A stretch of DNA of 64,000 nt from Fodinibacter sp038258215 (GTDB lineage Bacteria; Actinomycetota; Actinomycetes; Actinomycetales; Dermatophilaceae), in NCBI GenBank assembly GCA_038258215.1, contig JBBSQC010000020.1, positions 1 to 64,000 of the forward strand, in the 5' to 3' direction. Under the pieces are notes generated by a model. That model made no database searches, was not told where the DNA came from, and was given only the letters and a program-made list of their open reading frames with translations. Shown here in pieces: positions 21,246 through 28,845 of the stretch. The position numbers and the translations under genes were made by a program. Positions within the stretch are counted from its first letter, which is position 1. Every line of letters starts with the position of its first letter.

Positions 21246-21832
21246 CGTCCACCACCTCCGGCGATCCGCACGACGTCCTCGCCGCCGTCGAAGCCCGACA
21301 GGCGCACCTGCACCAGCTCGCCGTGCGAGGTGGGCAGGTTCTTGCCGACGTGGTCGGCGCGGATCGGCAGCTCGCGGTGCCCACGGTCGACCAGCACCGC
21401 CAGGCGCACTGCGCGCGGGCGACCGAGGTCGGAGAGGGCGTCGAGGGCGGCCCGGATGGTGCGGCCGGAGTAGAGCACGTCGTCGACGAGCACGACGACC
21501 TTGTCGTCGACGCCCCCGGCGGGGATCTCGGTGTGCATCAGGGCCCTCGTGGGCTGGTGGCGGAGGTCGTCGCGGTGCATCGTCACGTCGAGGGAGCCGA
21601 CCGGCACGAGGGTGCCCTCGACCTCCAGGACGAGGGCGGCGAGGCGCTCGGCGAGCTCGACCCCGCGGCTGGGGATGCCCAGCAGGACGAGGTCGTCGGC
21701 GCCCTTGTTGTGCTCGAGCACCTCGTGGGCGATGCGCCGCAGCGCACGCGCGACGTCGGTGGAGCTGAGCACGGTGCGACCGGAGGGGTCGAGGGGGTGA
21801 CCGGGCGGAACGGTCGTGTCGGCGCGCGTCAC
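21242..21832 (-). CDS. pyrR: Pyrimidine operon RNA-binding regulator / uracil phosphoribosyltransferase PyrR
   Basis: PyrR binds pyr mRNA in response to UMP and can also act as uracil phosphoribosyltransferase. The PRPP-binding loop VVVLVDDVLYSGRTIRAALD is at about residues 113-132, and LVLLGIPSRGVELAERLA is the substrate-side loop. I choose the GTG at 21832 because AAGGAGG lies 8 bases before it; this gives 196 residues, the family length. A longer frame to 21892 would run through the ribosome site and the RNA hairpin. First gene of an eight-gene operon, preceded by a PyrR-binding-loop-like element. Confidence 0.94.
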   Translation of the reverse strand: MTRADTTVPPGHPLDPSGRTVLSSTDVARALRRIAHEVLEHNKGADDLVLLGIPSRGVELAERLAALVLEVEGTLVPVGSLDVTMHRDDLRHQPTRALMHTEIPAGGVDDKVVVLVDDVLYSGRTIRAALDALSDLGRPRAVRLAVLVDRGHRELPIRADHVGKNLPTSHGELVQVRLSGFDGGEDVVRIAGGGGR

Positions 21833-21840
21833 GGCGCAGA

Positions 21841-21866
21841 CCTCCTTCCCTGCCTCACCGGACAGG
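21841..21866 (-). promoter_or_regulatory. PyrR-binding-loop-like RNA hairpin next to the pyrR ribosome site
   Basis: On the minus strand the leader reads CCTGTCCGGTGAGGCAGG (21866-21849) and then, one base later, AAGGAGG (21847-21841), the pyrR ribosome site. The core TGTCCGGTGAGGCA fits the PyrR RNA consensus ARUCCNGNGAGGYU at 12 of 14 positions; the two differences are the end bases A and U, changed together to U and A, which keeps the pair. Such a site abutting the ribosome site matches PyrR-dependent translational repression described in Mycobacterium smegmatis. Regulation here is inferred. Confidence 0.75.
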
Positions 21867-21891
21867 TCGTTAAAGGATGTCGAACGAGCCA

Positions 21892-21898
21892 CACTCTA
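21892..21898 (-). promoter_or_regulatory. Possible -10 element for the pyr operon
   Basis: On the minus strand TAGAGT lies about 25 bases upstream of the PyrR-binding-loop-like hairpin. It resembles the TANNNT -10 element of vegetative actinobacterial promoters. No convincing -35 hexamer accompanies it, so this is only a candidate. Confidence 0.3.
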
Positions 21899-21948
21899 CG
21901 GGGTGACGGGAGCCTCTCCGACACGCGGCTCACCGGCCGGGACCGACG

Positions 21949-22353
21949 TCAGCTGCTCGGGTCGGCCTCGAGGACCGTGCTCGCTGCCCCGGCCGGCCGG
22001 AAGCCCGAGCACAGGATCCGCAGGTGGCTGATCCGCTGGCCGTCCCCGCGGTAGTAGGCCTGCTGCTCGGTCGTGTGGTCCCCGTCCGGGGTTCGCAGGG
22101 CCAGCCGGTACGACACGTGGTGGGTGTCCTCCACGGGCTCCCCCACCTCCACCCCCAGCAGGGCGGTGACCTCGTCGGAGTCATCGAACCAGCAGCCGAA
22201 CAGCACCTCGACCACCTCCTCGGCCGTGCTCGCCTCCCAGGGCCGGCCCGGGGTCAGGGCCCGGAAGTCGACGTCCGGTGCGAGAAGCTCGAGCACGGCG
22301 TCGCGGTCCTTGAACGCGATGGCACGGGCGAAGGCGCTCCCCAGGTCGGTCAT
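21949..22353 (-). CDS. SnoaL/NTF2-like small protein
   Basis: A 134-residue protein with the pattern of the SnoaL-like branch of the NTF2 fold: an N-terminal helix FARAIAFKDRDAVLELLAPD, a short W-containing segment, then strands ending in HHVSYRLALRTPDGDH and ISHLRILCSGFRP. Members range from enzymes to ligand-binding proteins, so no reaction can be assigned. The ATG at 22353 is preceded by CGGAGGTTCG, a good ribosome site. It lies upstream of pyrR on the same strand but separated by 116 bp with its own promoter for pyrR. Confidence 0.75.
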   Translation of the reverse strand: MTDLGSAFARAIAFKDRDAVLELLAPDVDFRALTPGRPWEASTAEEVVEVLFGCWFDDSDEVTALLGVEVGEPVEDTHHVSYRLALRTPDGDHTTEQQAYYRGDGQRISHLRILCSGFRPAGAASTVLEADPSS

Positions 22354-22449
22354 CGAACCTCCGTCGGAATCTCGCCACCGGTGGACGAGGACCAGTCGAC
22401 CACCTGCGCCGGCTGCTGTCGAGGGCAGGCCCGCCGCCCGACCCACCCG

Positions 22450-22510
22450 GTGTCCGGATGGCGAACATTCATAACCAAAACCTATGCGTTGGGTAACACA
22501 ATGTGATGGA
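22450..22510. promoter_or_regulatory. AT-rich divergent promoter region
   Basis: This stretch (around ATTCATAACCAAAACCTATG) is clearly more AT-rich than its surroundings. It lies between the minus-strand NTF2-like gene and the plus-strand 58-residue ORF, where both promoters are expected. Exact elements cannot be fixed by eye. Confidence 0.4.
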
Positions 22511-22541
22511 CTCGAGGTCCGCCGGCACGAAGGAGGCCTCC

Positions 22542-22718
22542 ATGCAGACCACGACCGCAACCCCCTCCACCGCGCCGATGTGTCCGCAACCCTCGTCCGA
22601 GCCCGCTCGCCACCACGGCATCTTCCCGCCGCGCGACGCCGACGCCGACACCTACCGTGCGTGGATCGCCGCGTCTCCCTGGCCCGAGGTAGTCTTTGCT
22701 GCCGCGGGCGTCCGCTGA
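22542..22718 (+). CDS. Small hypothetical protein (58 residues)
   Basis: The ATG at 22542 follows GAAGGAGGCCTCC, a near-perfect ribosome site, and an AT-rich promoter-like region. The product starts MQTTTATPSTAPMCPQPSSE and ends with DTYRAWIAASPWPEVVFAAA. I recognise no family. It has no membrane segment or signal peptide; Pro/Ser/Thr dominate the first half and a short helix with Trp residues the second. The stop at 22718 is 4 bp from the end of the convergent GNAT gene. The ribosome site is the main reason to call it real. Confidence 0.6.
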   Translation: MQTTTATPSTAPMCPQPSSEPARHHGIFPPRDADADTYRAWIAASPWPEVVFAAAGVR

Positions 22719-22722
22719 TCCC

Positions 22723-23220
22723 TCAGGTCAGGAGGATCCGGCGCATCGCGACGCGCGGGCCCTGCCGGGCCATGCCGAGCTGCTCCCCGGCCGCCAGCGA
22801 CGCGAGGAGGTGGCCCGGCAGCGGGGGCTCCAGCACGGCATACCCGTGGTGGGCGTAGAAGGGTGCGTTCCACGGCACGTCGGCGAACGTCACGAGGGTG
22901 ACGTCGGTGCCCCCGCGGGCGGCCACCTCGACGTGAACGGCATCCATGAGCGCGGAGCCGACGCCGCGCCGACCATGCTCCGGGAGCACGGCGATCTGCT
23001 CGAGGTGCCAGCGACCCTCGACGTCGAGCACGTGCGCGAACCCGACCACCGGGTCGCCCGCGACGAGGATGAACCCGGGCTCGGCCGCCCGGTCCGCACC
23101 GGTGTCCGAAGCCGGCCACCCCGTGGGGCCGAACAGGTCGGAGAAGAGTCCGTCGGCAGCATCCTCCACGGCCGCGAGCTGTGGGAGGTCGCGCGCAGAG
23201 GCGGGCCGGACGAGGTTCAC
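22723..23220 (-). CDS. GNAT-family N-acetyltransferase
   Basis: About 165 residues with the GNAT fold: NLVRPASARDLPQLAAVEDA at the start, strand segment WHLEQIAVLPEHGRRGVGSALM containing the acetyl-CoA pyrophosphate loop (R-R-G-V-G-S), and a C-terminal PWNAPFYAHHGYAVLE. The acceptor is unknown. I use the GTG at 23220 (CAGGCGG upstream); the open frame continues to 23391 but overlaps nusB and is not family-like there. It is downstream of nusB on the same strand. Confidence 0.82.
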   Translation of the reverse strand: MNLVRPASARDLPQLAAVEDAADGLFSDLFGPTGWPASDTGADRAAEPGFILVAGDPVVGFAHVLDVEGRWHLEQIAVLPEHGRRGVGSALMDAVHVEVAARGGTDVTLVTFADVPWNAPFYAHHGYAVLEPPLPGHLLASLAAGEQLGMARQGPRVAMRRILLT

Positions 23221-23291
23221 CCGCCTGAGGATGTCGCGCCACCGGATGTTCCGGCAAGCGAATTTCACTGCCGCGAGCCGGCGTCCAAGAC

Positions 23292-23705
23292 TCAGGCCAG
23301 GCTGGGCTTGACCTCTAGGAGCCGGCCGAGGAGCCCGTTGACGAACTTCGGGCTGTCGTCGGTGGAGATCTCGGTCGCCATCGAGACCCACTCGCTGATC
23401 GCGACCGGCTCGGGCACGTCGGTGGAGTAGAGGACCTCGAAGGCCCCGAGGCGCAGGATCGCGCGGTCGACCGCCGGCATCCGCTGGATCGACCAGCCGT
23501 GCGAGTAGGTCGTGAGCAGCTCGTCGATCTGGGCCCAGTGGTCGACGACCCCGGAGACGAGGTCGGCCGTGAACTCCGAGAGCGGGGCCTCGGTCACGGG
23601 GGCGGCAAGCCGCTCACGGAGCAGGTCGGCGGCGTTGACCCCGCGCTGCTCGGCCTCGAAGAGCAGGTCGAGCGCACGCTTGCGGGCCTTGGTGCGGGCG
23701 GCCAC
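23292..23705 (-). CDS. nusB: Transcription antitermination factor NusB
   Basis: This 137-residue all-helical protein binds boxA RNA with NusE (S10) in rRNA antitermination. It begins ARTKARKRALDLLFEAEQRG, the basic N-terminal helix of the family, and contains RMPAVDRAILRLGAFEVLY and AISEWVSMATEISTDDSPKF. The GTG at 23705 lies 4 bp after the efp stop, so nusB is most likely read with efp. The efp-nusB order is common in Actinobacteria. Confidence 0.95.
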   Translation of the reverse strand: MAARTKARKRALDLLFEAEQRGVNAADLLRERLAAPVTEAPLSEFTADLVSGVVDHWAQIDELLTTYSHGWSIQRMPAVDRAILRLGAFEVLYSTDVPEPVAISEWVSMATEISTDDSPKFVNGLLGRLLEVKPSLA

Positions 23706-23708
23706 GGG

Positions 23709-24269
23709 TCAGCTGACCCGACCGAGGTAGGAGCCGTCGCGGGTGTCGACCTTGATCCTGGTGCCGGTCTCGAGGAAGAGCGGGACGGCGACCTCGGCGC
23801 CGGTCTCCAGCGTGGCGGGCTTGGTGCCCCCGGTCGAGCGGTCGCCCTGCAGGCCCGGCTCGGTGTAGGTGATCTCGAGCACGACGGAGGCGGGGAGCTC
23901 GATGAACAGCACGTCGCCCTCGTGGCGGGCGACGATGGCGTCCTGGTTCTCCAGGAGGTACTTGGCGGCGTCGCCGACCTTCTCGGGCGTGACCGAGATC
24001 TGGTCGAAGGTGTCGCCGTCCATGAAGATGAAGTCGGTGCCGTCGTTGTAGAGGTACTGCATGGTGCGCTTGTCGACGTTCGCCGTCTCGACCTTGACGC
24101 CGGCGTTGAAGGTCTTGTCGACGACCTTGCCGCTCATGACGTTCTTGAGCTTGGTGCGCACGAAGGCCGGACCCTTGCCGGGCTTGACGTGCTGGAACTC
24201 GATGACGGTCCAGAGCTGGCGCTCGATGCTCAGGACGAGGCCGTTCTTGAGGTCGTTGGTCGATGCCAC
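23709..24269 (-). CDS. efp: Elongation factor P
   Basis: This 186-residue factor relieves ribosome stalling at polyproline. The KOW-like N domain begins STNDLKNGLVLSIERQLW and has the tip loop KPGKGPAFVRTKLKN, with a Lys at the position modified in some bacteria. The C-terminal OB domains end in GTRIKVDTRDGSYLGRVS. The GTG at 24269 follows CTGGAGTCCCGCAC, a usable ribosome site. Several proline-rich proteins in this window (the KKTPA protein, the QPTPTA protein) are plausible clients. Confidence 0.96.
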   Translation of the reverse strand: MASTNDLKNGLVLSIERQLWTVIEFQHVKPGKGPAFVRTKLKNVMSGKVVDKTFNAGVKVETANVDKRTMQYLYNDGTDFIFMDGDTFDQISVTPEKVGDAAKYLLENQDAIVARHEGDVLFIELPASVVLEITYTEPGLQGDRSTGGTKPATLETGAEVAVPLFLETGTRIKVDTRDGSYLGRVS

Positions 24270-24413
24270 GTGCGGGACTCCAGTTTCACTGATTCGGTAT
24301 GCCGTGCGCCGGGTGTGCGGGCGCGCGTCACCCCCGTCAAGGGGGCGGGATCGCGTTGAAGTCTAGCGCGATCGGGCCGTAGCCCCGCGCGCTCGGCGGT
24401 CTCCCGTGCACTC

Positions 24414-24480
24414 AGCAGAGGATCGTGCTCCAACCACAGGTTCCTACCTGTGGTCCGAGAACGAACCTCTGCTAGCAGAG
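24414..24480 (-). terminator. Nested double palindrome between aroB and efp
   Basis: Outer arms AGCAGAGG (24414-24421) and CCTCTGCT (24466-24473) enclose a perfect inner hairpin ACCACAGGT (24433-24441) / ACCTGTGGT (24446-24454). The right outer arm also lies in a perfect 14-bp palindrome CTCTGCTAGCAGAG (24467-24480). It begins 21 bp beyond the aroB stop. No U tract follows. I read it as the probable end of the aro transcript, with a protein-binding site as the alternative. Confidence 0.55.
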
Positions 24481-24501
24481 ATTAGGGCGTGCCGAGGAGG
24501 G

Positions 24502-25581
24502 TCAGCGGGGGGCGAGCGCGGCGTAGGCCTCGCGCAGGAGGCTCTCGTCCGGGCCCTCCAGGCGCACCGGGCGCTCGATGTCCTCGAGCACCACGAAGCG
24601 CAGCACCGCGCCGCGGCTCTTCTTGTCGCGGCGCATCGCGGCCAGCAGGTCCTCCCAGCGGTCCTGCCGGTATGCCGTGGGCAGCCCGACCGCGGTGAGC
24701 ACCTCCCGATGCCGGTCGACGAGCGCCTCGGGGAGGTGCCCGGAGCGCCCGGCGAGCTCGGCGGCGAACATCATGCCGATGGACACCGCCTCACCGTGCC
24801 GGCGCCGGTAGCCCTCGACGTGCTCGACCGCGTGGCCCAGGGTGTGGCCGTAGTTGAGGATCTCGCGCAGCCACGACTCCTTGAGGTCCCGGGCGACGAC
24901 GTCGGCCTTGACCCGGATGGCCCGCTCGACCAGCTCGCGGGTGTGCGGCCCGTCCCACCGCACCGCCCCGTCGGGGTCGCCCGCCACGAGCTCGACGATG
25001 CGCCGGTCGGCGATGAAGCCGGCCTTGACCACCTCGGCGAGCCCGGCCACGAGGTCGGCGGTCGGCAGGCTCGCGAGCACGTCGAGGTCGCAGAGCACAC
25101 CGGCCGGCTCGTGGAAGGCCCCGACGAGGTTCTTGCCCTCAGCAGTGTTGATCCCCGCCTTTCCGCCGACGGCGGCGTCGACCATTGCGAGCAGTGTCGT
25201 CGGCACGTGTACGACGGCCACCCCGCGCAGCCAGGTCGAGGCCACGAACCCGGCCAGGTCGGTGACCGTGCCACCCCCGACGGCGACGACGGCGTCCGAC
25301 CGCGTGAAGGCGTGCTGGCCGAGGGTCCCCCACAGCGACGCGGCGACCTCCGAGGTCTTGGCCACCTCGTTGTCGGGAACGGCCGCCTCGTGCACTGTGA
25401 GCCCGCTCGCCCGCAGCCGCTCGACCACCGGAGCGGCGAGACGGGCCAACGGCTCGGGACGCACCACCAGCACCTGGCGCACCCCGGGCGCCAGCAGGTC
25501 GGTCACACGGCCGGAGACACCGTGCCCGACGACGACGTCGTAGGCGTCACCGACCGCGATGACGGTGGGCTCGTCGGTCAC
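24502..25581 (-). CDS. aroB: 3-dehydroquinate synthase
   Basis: This 359-residue NAD- and metal-dependent enzyme makes 3-dehydroquinate from DAHP, the second shikimate step. Landmarks are AVGGGTVTDLAGFVASTWLRG (NAD site, roughly residues 100-120), VDAAVGGKAGINTAEGKNLVG, and the metal ligand region NYGHTLGHAVEH near 250. The GTG at 25581 overlaps the aroK stop (GTGA). A frame reaching 25704 lies inside aroK and was rejected. Confidence 0.96.
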   Translation of the reverse strand: MTDEPTVIAVGDAYDVVVGHGVSGRVTDLLAPGVRQVLVVRPEPLARLAAPVVERLRASGLTVHEAAVPDNEVAKTSEVAASLWGTLGQHAFTRSDAVVAVGGGTVTDLAGFVASTWLRGVAVVHVPTTLLAMVDAAVGGKAGINTAEGKNLVGAFHEPAGVLCDLDVLASLPTADLVAGLAEVVKAGFIADRRIVELVAGDPDGAVRWDGPHTRELVERAIRVKADVVARDLKESWLREILNYGHTLGHAVEHVEGYRRRHGEAVSIGMMFAAELAGRSGHLPEALVDRHREVLTAVGLPTAYRQDRWEDLLAAMRRDKKSRGAVLRFVVLEDIERPVRLEGPDESLLREAYAALAPR

Positions 25582-26087
25582 GACTCGCCCAGCAGCGCCG
25601 CGATCTCGGCGGCCACGACGGCCGGGGTCCGCCCCGCGGTGTCGACACGGTGGGTGGCCACCCGTTCGTAGACCGGGCGGCGGGCGGCCATCAGCTTGAC
25701 CCACGATGACCGCGGGTTGATCGCCAGCAGCGGCCGGCTCTGGTCGAAGCCGACCCGCCTGGCGGCATCCGCGATGGCGACGTCGAGGAAGACCACGGTG
25801 TGGCTCTCGAGCAGCACCTCGGTGGTGGGGTCGATCGGGGCACCACCACCGAGGGCCACCACCCCGGCCTCCGCCTCGAGCGCACGAGCCACCTCGGCGC
25901 GCTCGAGGTCGCGGAAGGACCCCTCGCCGTCCTCGACGAAGATGTCGGCGATGCTCCGACCCTGCGCGACCTCGACGGCGTGGTCGGTGTCGTGCAGGGC
26001 CACCCCGAGGAGGCCGGCCAGGGCCTTTCCGACGGTGGTCTTGCCGGAGCCCGGGGGGCCCACGAGCACGACGCGGGGCCTGGGCAT
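25578..26087 (-). CDS. aroK: Shikimate kinase
   Basis: This 169-residue kinase phosphorylates shikimate at the 3-OH. The P-loop GPPGSGKTT is at residues 10-18, followed by DTDHAVEVAQGRSIADIFVE (shikimate-binding Asp region) and ALGGGAPIDPTTEVLL. The ATG at 26087 overlaps the aroC stop (TGATG). Part of aroC-aroK-aroB. Confidence 0.96.
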   Translation of the reverse strand: MPRPRVVLVGPPGSGKTTVGKALAGLLGVALHDTDHAVEVAQGRSIADIFVEDGEGSFRDLERAEVARALEAEAGVVALGGGAPIDPTTEVLLESHTVVFLDVAIADAARRVGFDQSRPLLAINPRSSWVKLMAARRPVYERVATHRVDTAGRTPAVVAAEIAALLGES

Positions 26088-27316
26088 CAGGACTCCCAGG
26101 TGCGCATGGTGGCGGGGATCGAGTCGATGTATGCCGCGTGGTTGCGGGCCGTCTCCCCCACCGAGTCCCCGCCGAACTTCTCCAGGGCCGCCTCCGCGAG
26201 GACGAGCGCGACCATCGCCTCGGCGACGACCCCGGCTGCGGGGACGGCGCACACGTCGGAGCGCTGGTGGATCGCCTTGGCCGGCTCGTCGGAGGCGACG
26301 TCGACGGTGTCCAGCGCCCGGGGCACGGTGGAGATCGGCTTCATCGCCGCGCGCACGCGCAGCAGCCCGCCCACCGACATCCCACCCTCGGTGCCCCCGG
26401 CGCGTCCGGTGCGGCGCCGGATCACCCCGTCGGCGCCGCGCTCCATCTCGTCGTGGGCCTGCGAGCCGCGCCGGGCCGCGGTGCGGAACCCGTCGCCGAC
26501 CTCGACGCCCTTGATGGCCTGGATGCCCATGAGCGCGGCCGCGAGGCGCGAGTCGAGCCGGCGGTCCCAGTGCACGTGCGAGCCGAGCCCGGGCGGCATC
26601 CCGGTGACGACCACCTCGACGACCCCGCCCAGGGTGTCGCCGTCCTTGTGGGCGGCGTCGACCTCCGCGACCATCGCCGCGGAGCCCTCGGTGTCGAAGG
26701 CCCGCACCGGGTCGGCATCCAGGGCCTGCACGTCGTCGGCGGTCGGGAGGGGGGCGTCCTCGCGCACGGCCGCGCCACCGATGGCGACGGTGTGGGAGAC
26801 CAGCCGGATGCCGTAGGCCTGGTCGAGGAACCGGGCCGCCACCTCGCCGAGCGCGACGCGGGCCGCGGTCTCGCGCGCCGAGGCCCGCTCCAGCACGGGG
26901 CGGGCGTCCTCGAACGCGTACTTCTGCATGCCGACGAGGTCCGCGTGACCGGGTCGTGGCCGGGTGAGCGGCCGGTTGCGGGCGATCTCCTTCTCGGCGT
27001 TGACGTCGTCGGCGGCGGCCAGGTCGTCAGCGGCCACGGGGTCCGGGCTCATCACCGTCTGCCACTTGGGCCACTCGGTGTTGCCGATCCGGATCGCGAT
27101 CGGCGAGCCCAGGGTCAAACCGTGGCGCACCCCGCCGAGGAACTCGACGTCGTCGCGCTCGAACTTCATCCGAGCCCCCCGACCGTGGCCCAGTCGCCGT
27201 CGGGCCAGGGCGGCGGCCAGGTCGTCCGAGCTGACCTCGACACCCGCCGGGAGCCCGTCGATCGTCGCGACGAGTGCGGGGCCGTGCGACTCCCCCGCGG
27301 TCAACCAGCGCAGCAT
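26087..27316 (-). CDS. aroC: Chorismate synthase
   Basis: This 409-residue FMN-dependent enzyme converts EPSP to chorismate. Signature segments are MLRWLTAGESHGPALVATID at the start, RPGHADLVGMQKY around residue 120, ASARETAARVALGEVAARFL, and RAGGTEGGMSVGG. Length is typical of actinobacterial AroC. It has its own start (ATG 27316) 24 bp after the prepilin peptidase gene, so one transcript from aroE through aroB is plausible. Confidence 0.97.
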   Translation of the reverse strand: MLRWLTAGESHGPALVATIDGLPAGVEVSSDDLAAALARRRLGHGRGARMKFERDDVEFLGGVRHGLTLGSPIAIRIGNTEWPKWQTVMSPDPVAADDLAAADDVNAEKEIARNRPLTRPRPGHADLVGMQKYAFEDARPVLERASARETAARVALGEVAARFLDQAYGIRLVSHTVAIGGAAVREDAPLPTADDVQALDADPVRAFDTEGSAAMVAEVDAAHKDGDTLGGVVEVVVTGMPPGLGSHVHWDRRLDSRLAAALMGIQAIKGVEVGDGFRTAARRGSQAHDEMERGADGVIRRRTGRAGGTEGGMSVGGLLRVRAAMKPISTVPRALDTVDVASDEPAKAIHQRSDVCAVPAAGVVAEAMVALVLAEAALEKFGGDSVGETARNHAAYIDSIPATMRTWES

Positions 27317-27340
27317 GGCTCGAATCCTCGCACGGCGCTC

Positions 27341-28024
27341 TCAGCCGCCCACGACGGAGGTCACGATCCGGGACGTCCCGGCGATCGCCACCCACGCCCC
27401 GAGGCACATGGCCGGGCCGTAGGCGATCGAGGTCTTCAGCCCCACCCTGCCCAGGGTCAGCAGCAGGATCGCCGCCACCCCACCCACGATGAAACCGGCC
27501 AGCAGGCCCACGACCGCGTGCGAGACACCGAGCCAGCCCAGGAGGGCGCCGATGAGCGGGGCCAGCCGGATGTCGCCGCCACCCACGCCACCGCCCGGGA
27601 GCACCCCCAGCACGAGGTAGACCACCGCGAAGATCGCGGCCCCGACCAGGGCCCCCAGCCACCGCGCCGAGCCGTCGGCGACCGTCGCGACAAGCAGGAG
27701 CAGCGCCACGGCCGCAGCGGTCGGCACGACCAGACCGACCGGCAGACGGTGGACGTCGAGGTCGATCCACACCAGGGCGACCGTCAGCCAGGCGAACAGG
27801 AGGTATGCCGGGAGCGCCGCCCACTGGGCGAGGTCGCCGACGGCCCACGTCGCCACAGCAGCCAGGGCGCCGGTCGCGAGCCCCGGCCACCAGTTCCTTC
27901 CCGGCGCGTGCTCGGCGTCGTCATCGGTGATCCGGTAGCCGCCGGTGGCGAGCTCACGGCCGGTGAGGTGCCCGACGCCGGCCATCGGCACGGCGACCAC
28001 TAGGACCACCCACGCAGGGCTCAC
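27341..28024 (-). CDS. Type IV prepilin peptidase-like membrane protease (A24 family)
   Basis: A 227-residue integral membrane protein with about six to seven hydrophobic segments. The two catalytic Asp motifs of the A24 aspartic proteases are visible: WIDLDVHRLP and VGGGDIRLAP (the GxGD motif). The cytoplasmic cysteine-rich N-methylase region of full PilD is absent, so it resembles TadV/CpaA-type or minimal archaeal-like peptidases. GTG at 28024 overlaps the aroE stop (GTGA). No pilin, Tad or Flp genes occur in the window, so its substrates must be encoded elsewhere. Confidence 0.88.
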   Translation of the reverse strand: MSPAWVVLVVAVPMAGVGHLTGRELATGGYRITDDDAEHAPGRNWWPGLATGALAAVATWAVGDLAQWAALPAYLLFAWLTVALVWIDLDVHRLPVGLVVPTAAAVALLLLVATVADGSARWLGALVGAAIFAVVYLVLGVLPGGGVGGGDIRLAPLIGALLGWLGVSHAVVGLLAGFIVGGVAAILLLTLGRVGLKTSIAYGPAMCLGAWVAIAGTSRIVTSVVGG

Positions 28025-28845
28025 CCTCCGCTCGCCAGGGCGTCGACCCCCGCCGCCCGCATCACGTCGACGGGGGCGCGCTGACCGGTGAAGAGGTGGA
28101 ACTGCCTCGCGGCCTGCTCCACGAGCATGTCGAGGCCGGGAACGACCGTCATCCCGGCCTCGCGCGCGGCGGTGGCCAGTGGGGTCGGCCACCCGGCATA
28201 CACGACGTCCAGGAGCACGCCGGAGTGCCTGGCGGGCACGGTTGCGGCGACGTCGGCACCGGCATCCGCCGGGACGGTGGAGATCACGATGTCGTCGCGA
28301 GTGGTGACCCACGGCCCGATACCGGCCACCGAACCCGACCCGATGCCCAGACCAAGGTCGAGGGCCCAGGCCAGGAGGTCCGCGGCGCGGCTGGTGTCCC
28401 GGGCCCGCACGGTGAGGATCTGCACCCCGAGCTCGGCGAGGGCGAGCACGCTGGAGCGGGCGGTGGCCCCGGCGCCGAGGACCAGGGCCCGCCGGGGGTC
28501 GGGTGGCAGGTGGGGGCGCAACGCCTCGACGATCCCGTGCACGTCGGTGTTGGTCGCGCCCCACAGGCCGTCCTCGCGGCGGTACAACGTGTTGACGGCC
28601 CCGGACCGCTGCCCGAGGTCGTCCACGTGCGAGGCGACCTCGAGGGCAACACCCTTGAGCGGCATGGTCAGCGACAGCCCGCGCCACTCCTCGTCCAGGG
28701 CGGCCACGAAGGGCGCGAGCCCGGCGGCGTCCACCTCGTAGGCCTCGTAGGACCACGCGCTGAGCCCCAGCTCGCGGTACGCCGCCTCGTGGAGGACCGG
28801 GGAGAGCGAGTGCGCGATGGGTGAGCCGAGGACGGCCGCCCTCAC
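28021..28845 (-). CDS. aroE: Shikimate dehydrogenase
   Basis: This 274-residue NADP-dependent enzyme reduces 3-dehydroshikimate. The substrate-site start MRAAVLGSPIAHSLSPVLHE is intact, the catalytic Lys lies in LTMPLKGVALEVA, NTDVHGIVEAL follows, and VLGAGATARSSVLALAELG is the nucleotide-binding loop. GTG start at 28845 overlaps the mltG stop (GTGA). It sits apart from aroC/K/B by the peptidase gene but on the same strand and likely the same transcript. Confidence 0.95.
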   Translation of the reverse strand: MRAAVLGSPIAHSLSPVLHEAAYRELGLSAWSYEAYEVDAAGLAPFVAALDEEWRGLSLTMPLKGVALEVASHVDDLGQRSGAVNTLYRREDGLWGATNTDVHGIVEALRPHLPPDPRRALVLGAGATARSSVLALAELGVQILTVRARDTSRAADLLAWALDLGLGIGSGSVAGIGPWVTTRDDIVISTVPADAGADVAATVPARHSGVLLDVVYAGWPTPLATAAREAGMTVVPGLDMLVEQAARQFHLFTGQRAPVDVMRAAGVDALASGG

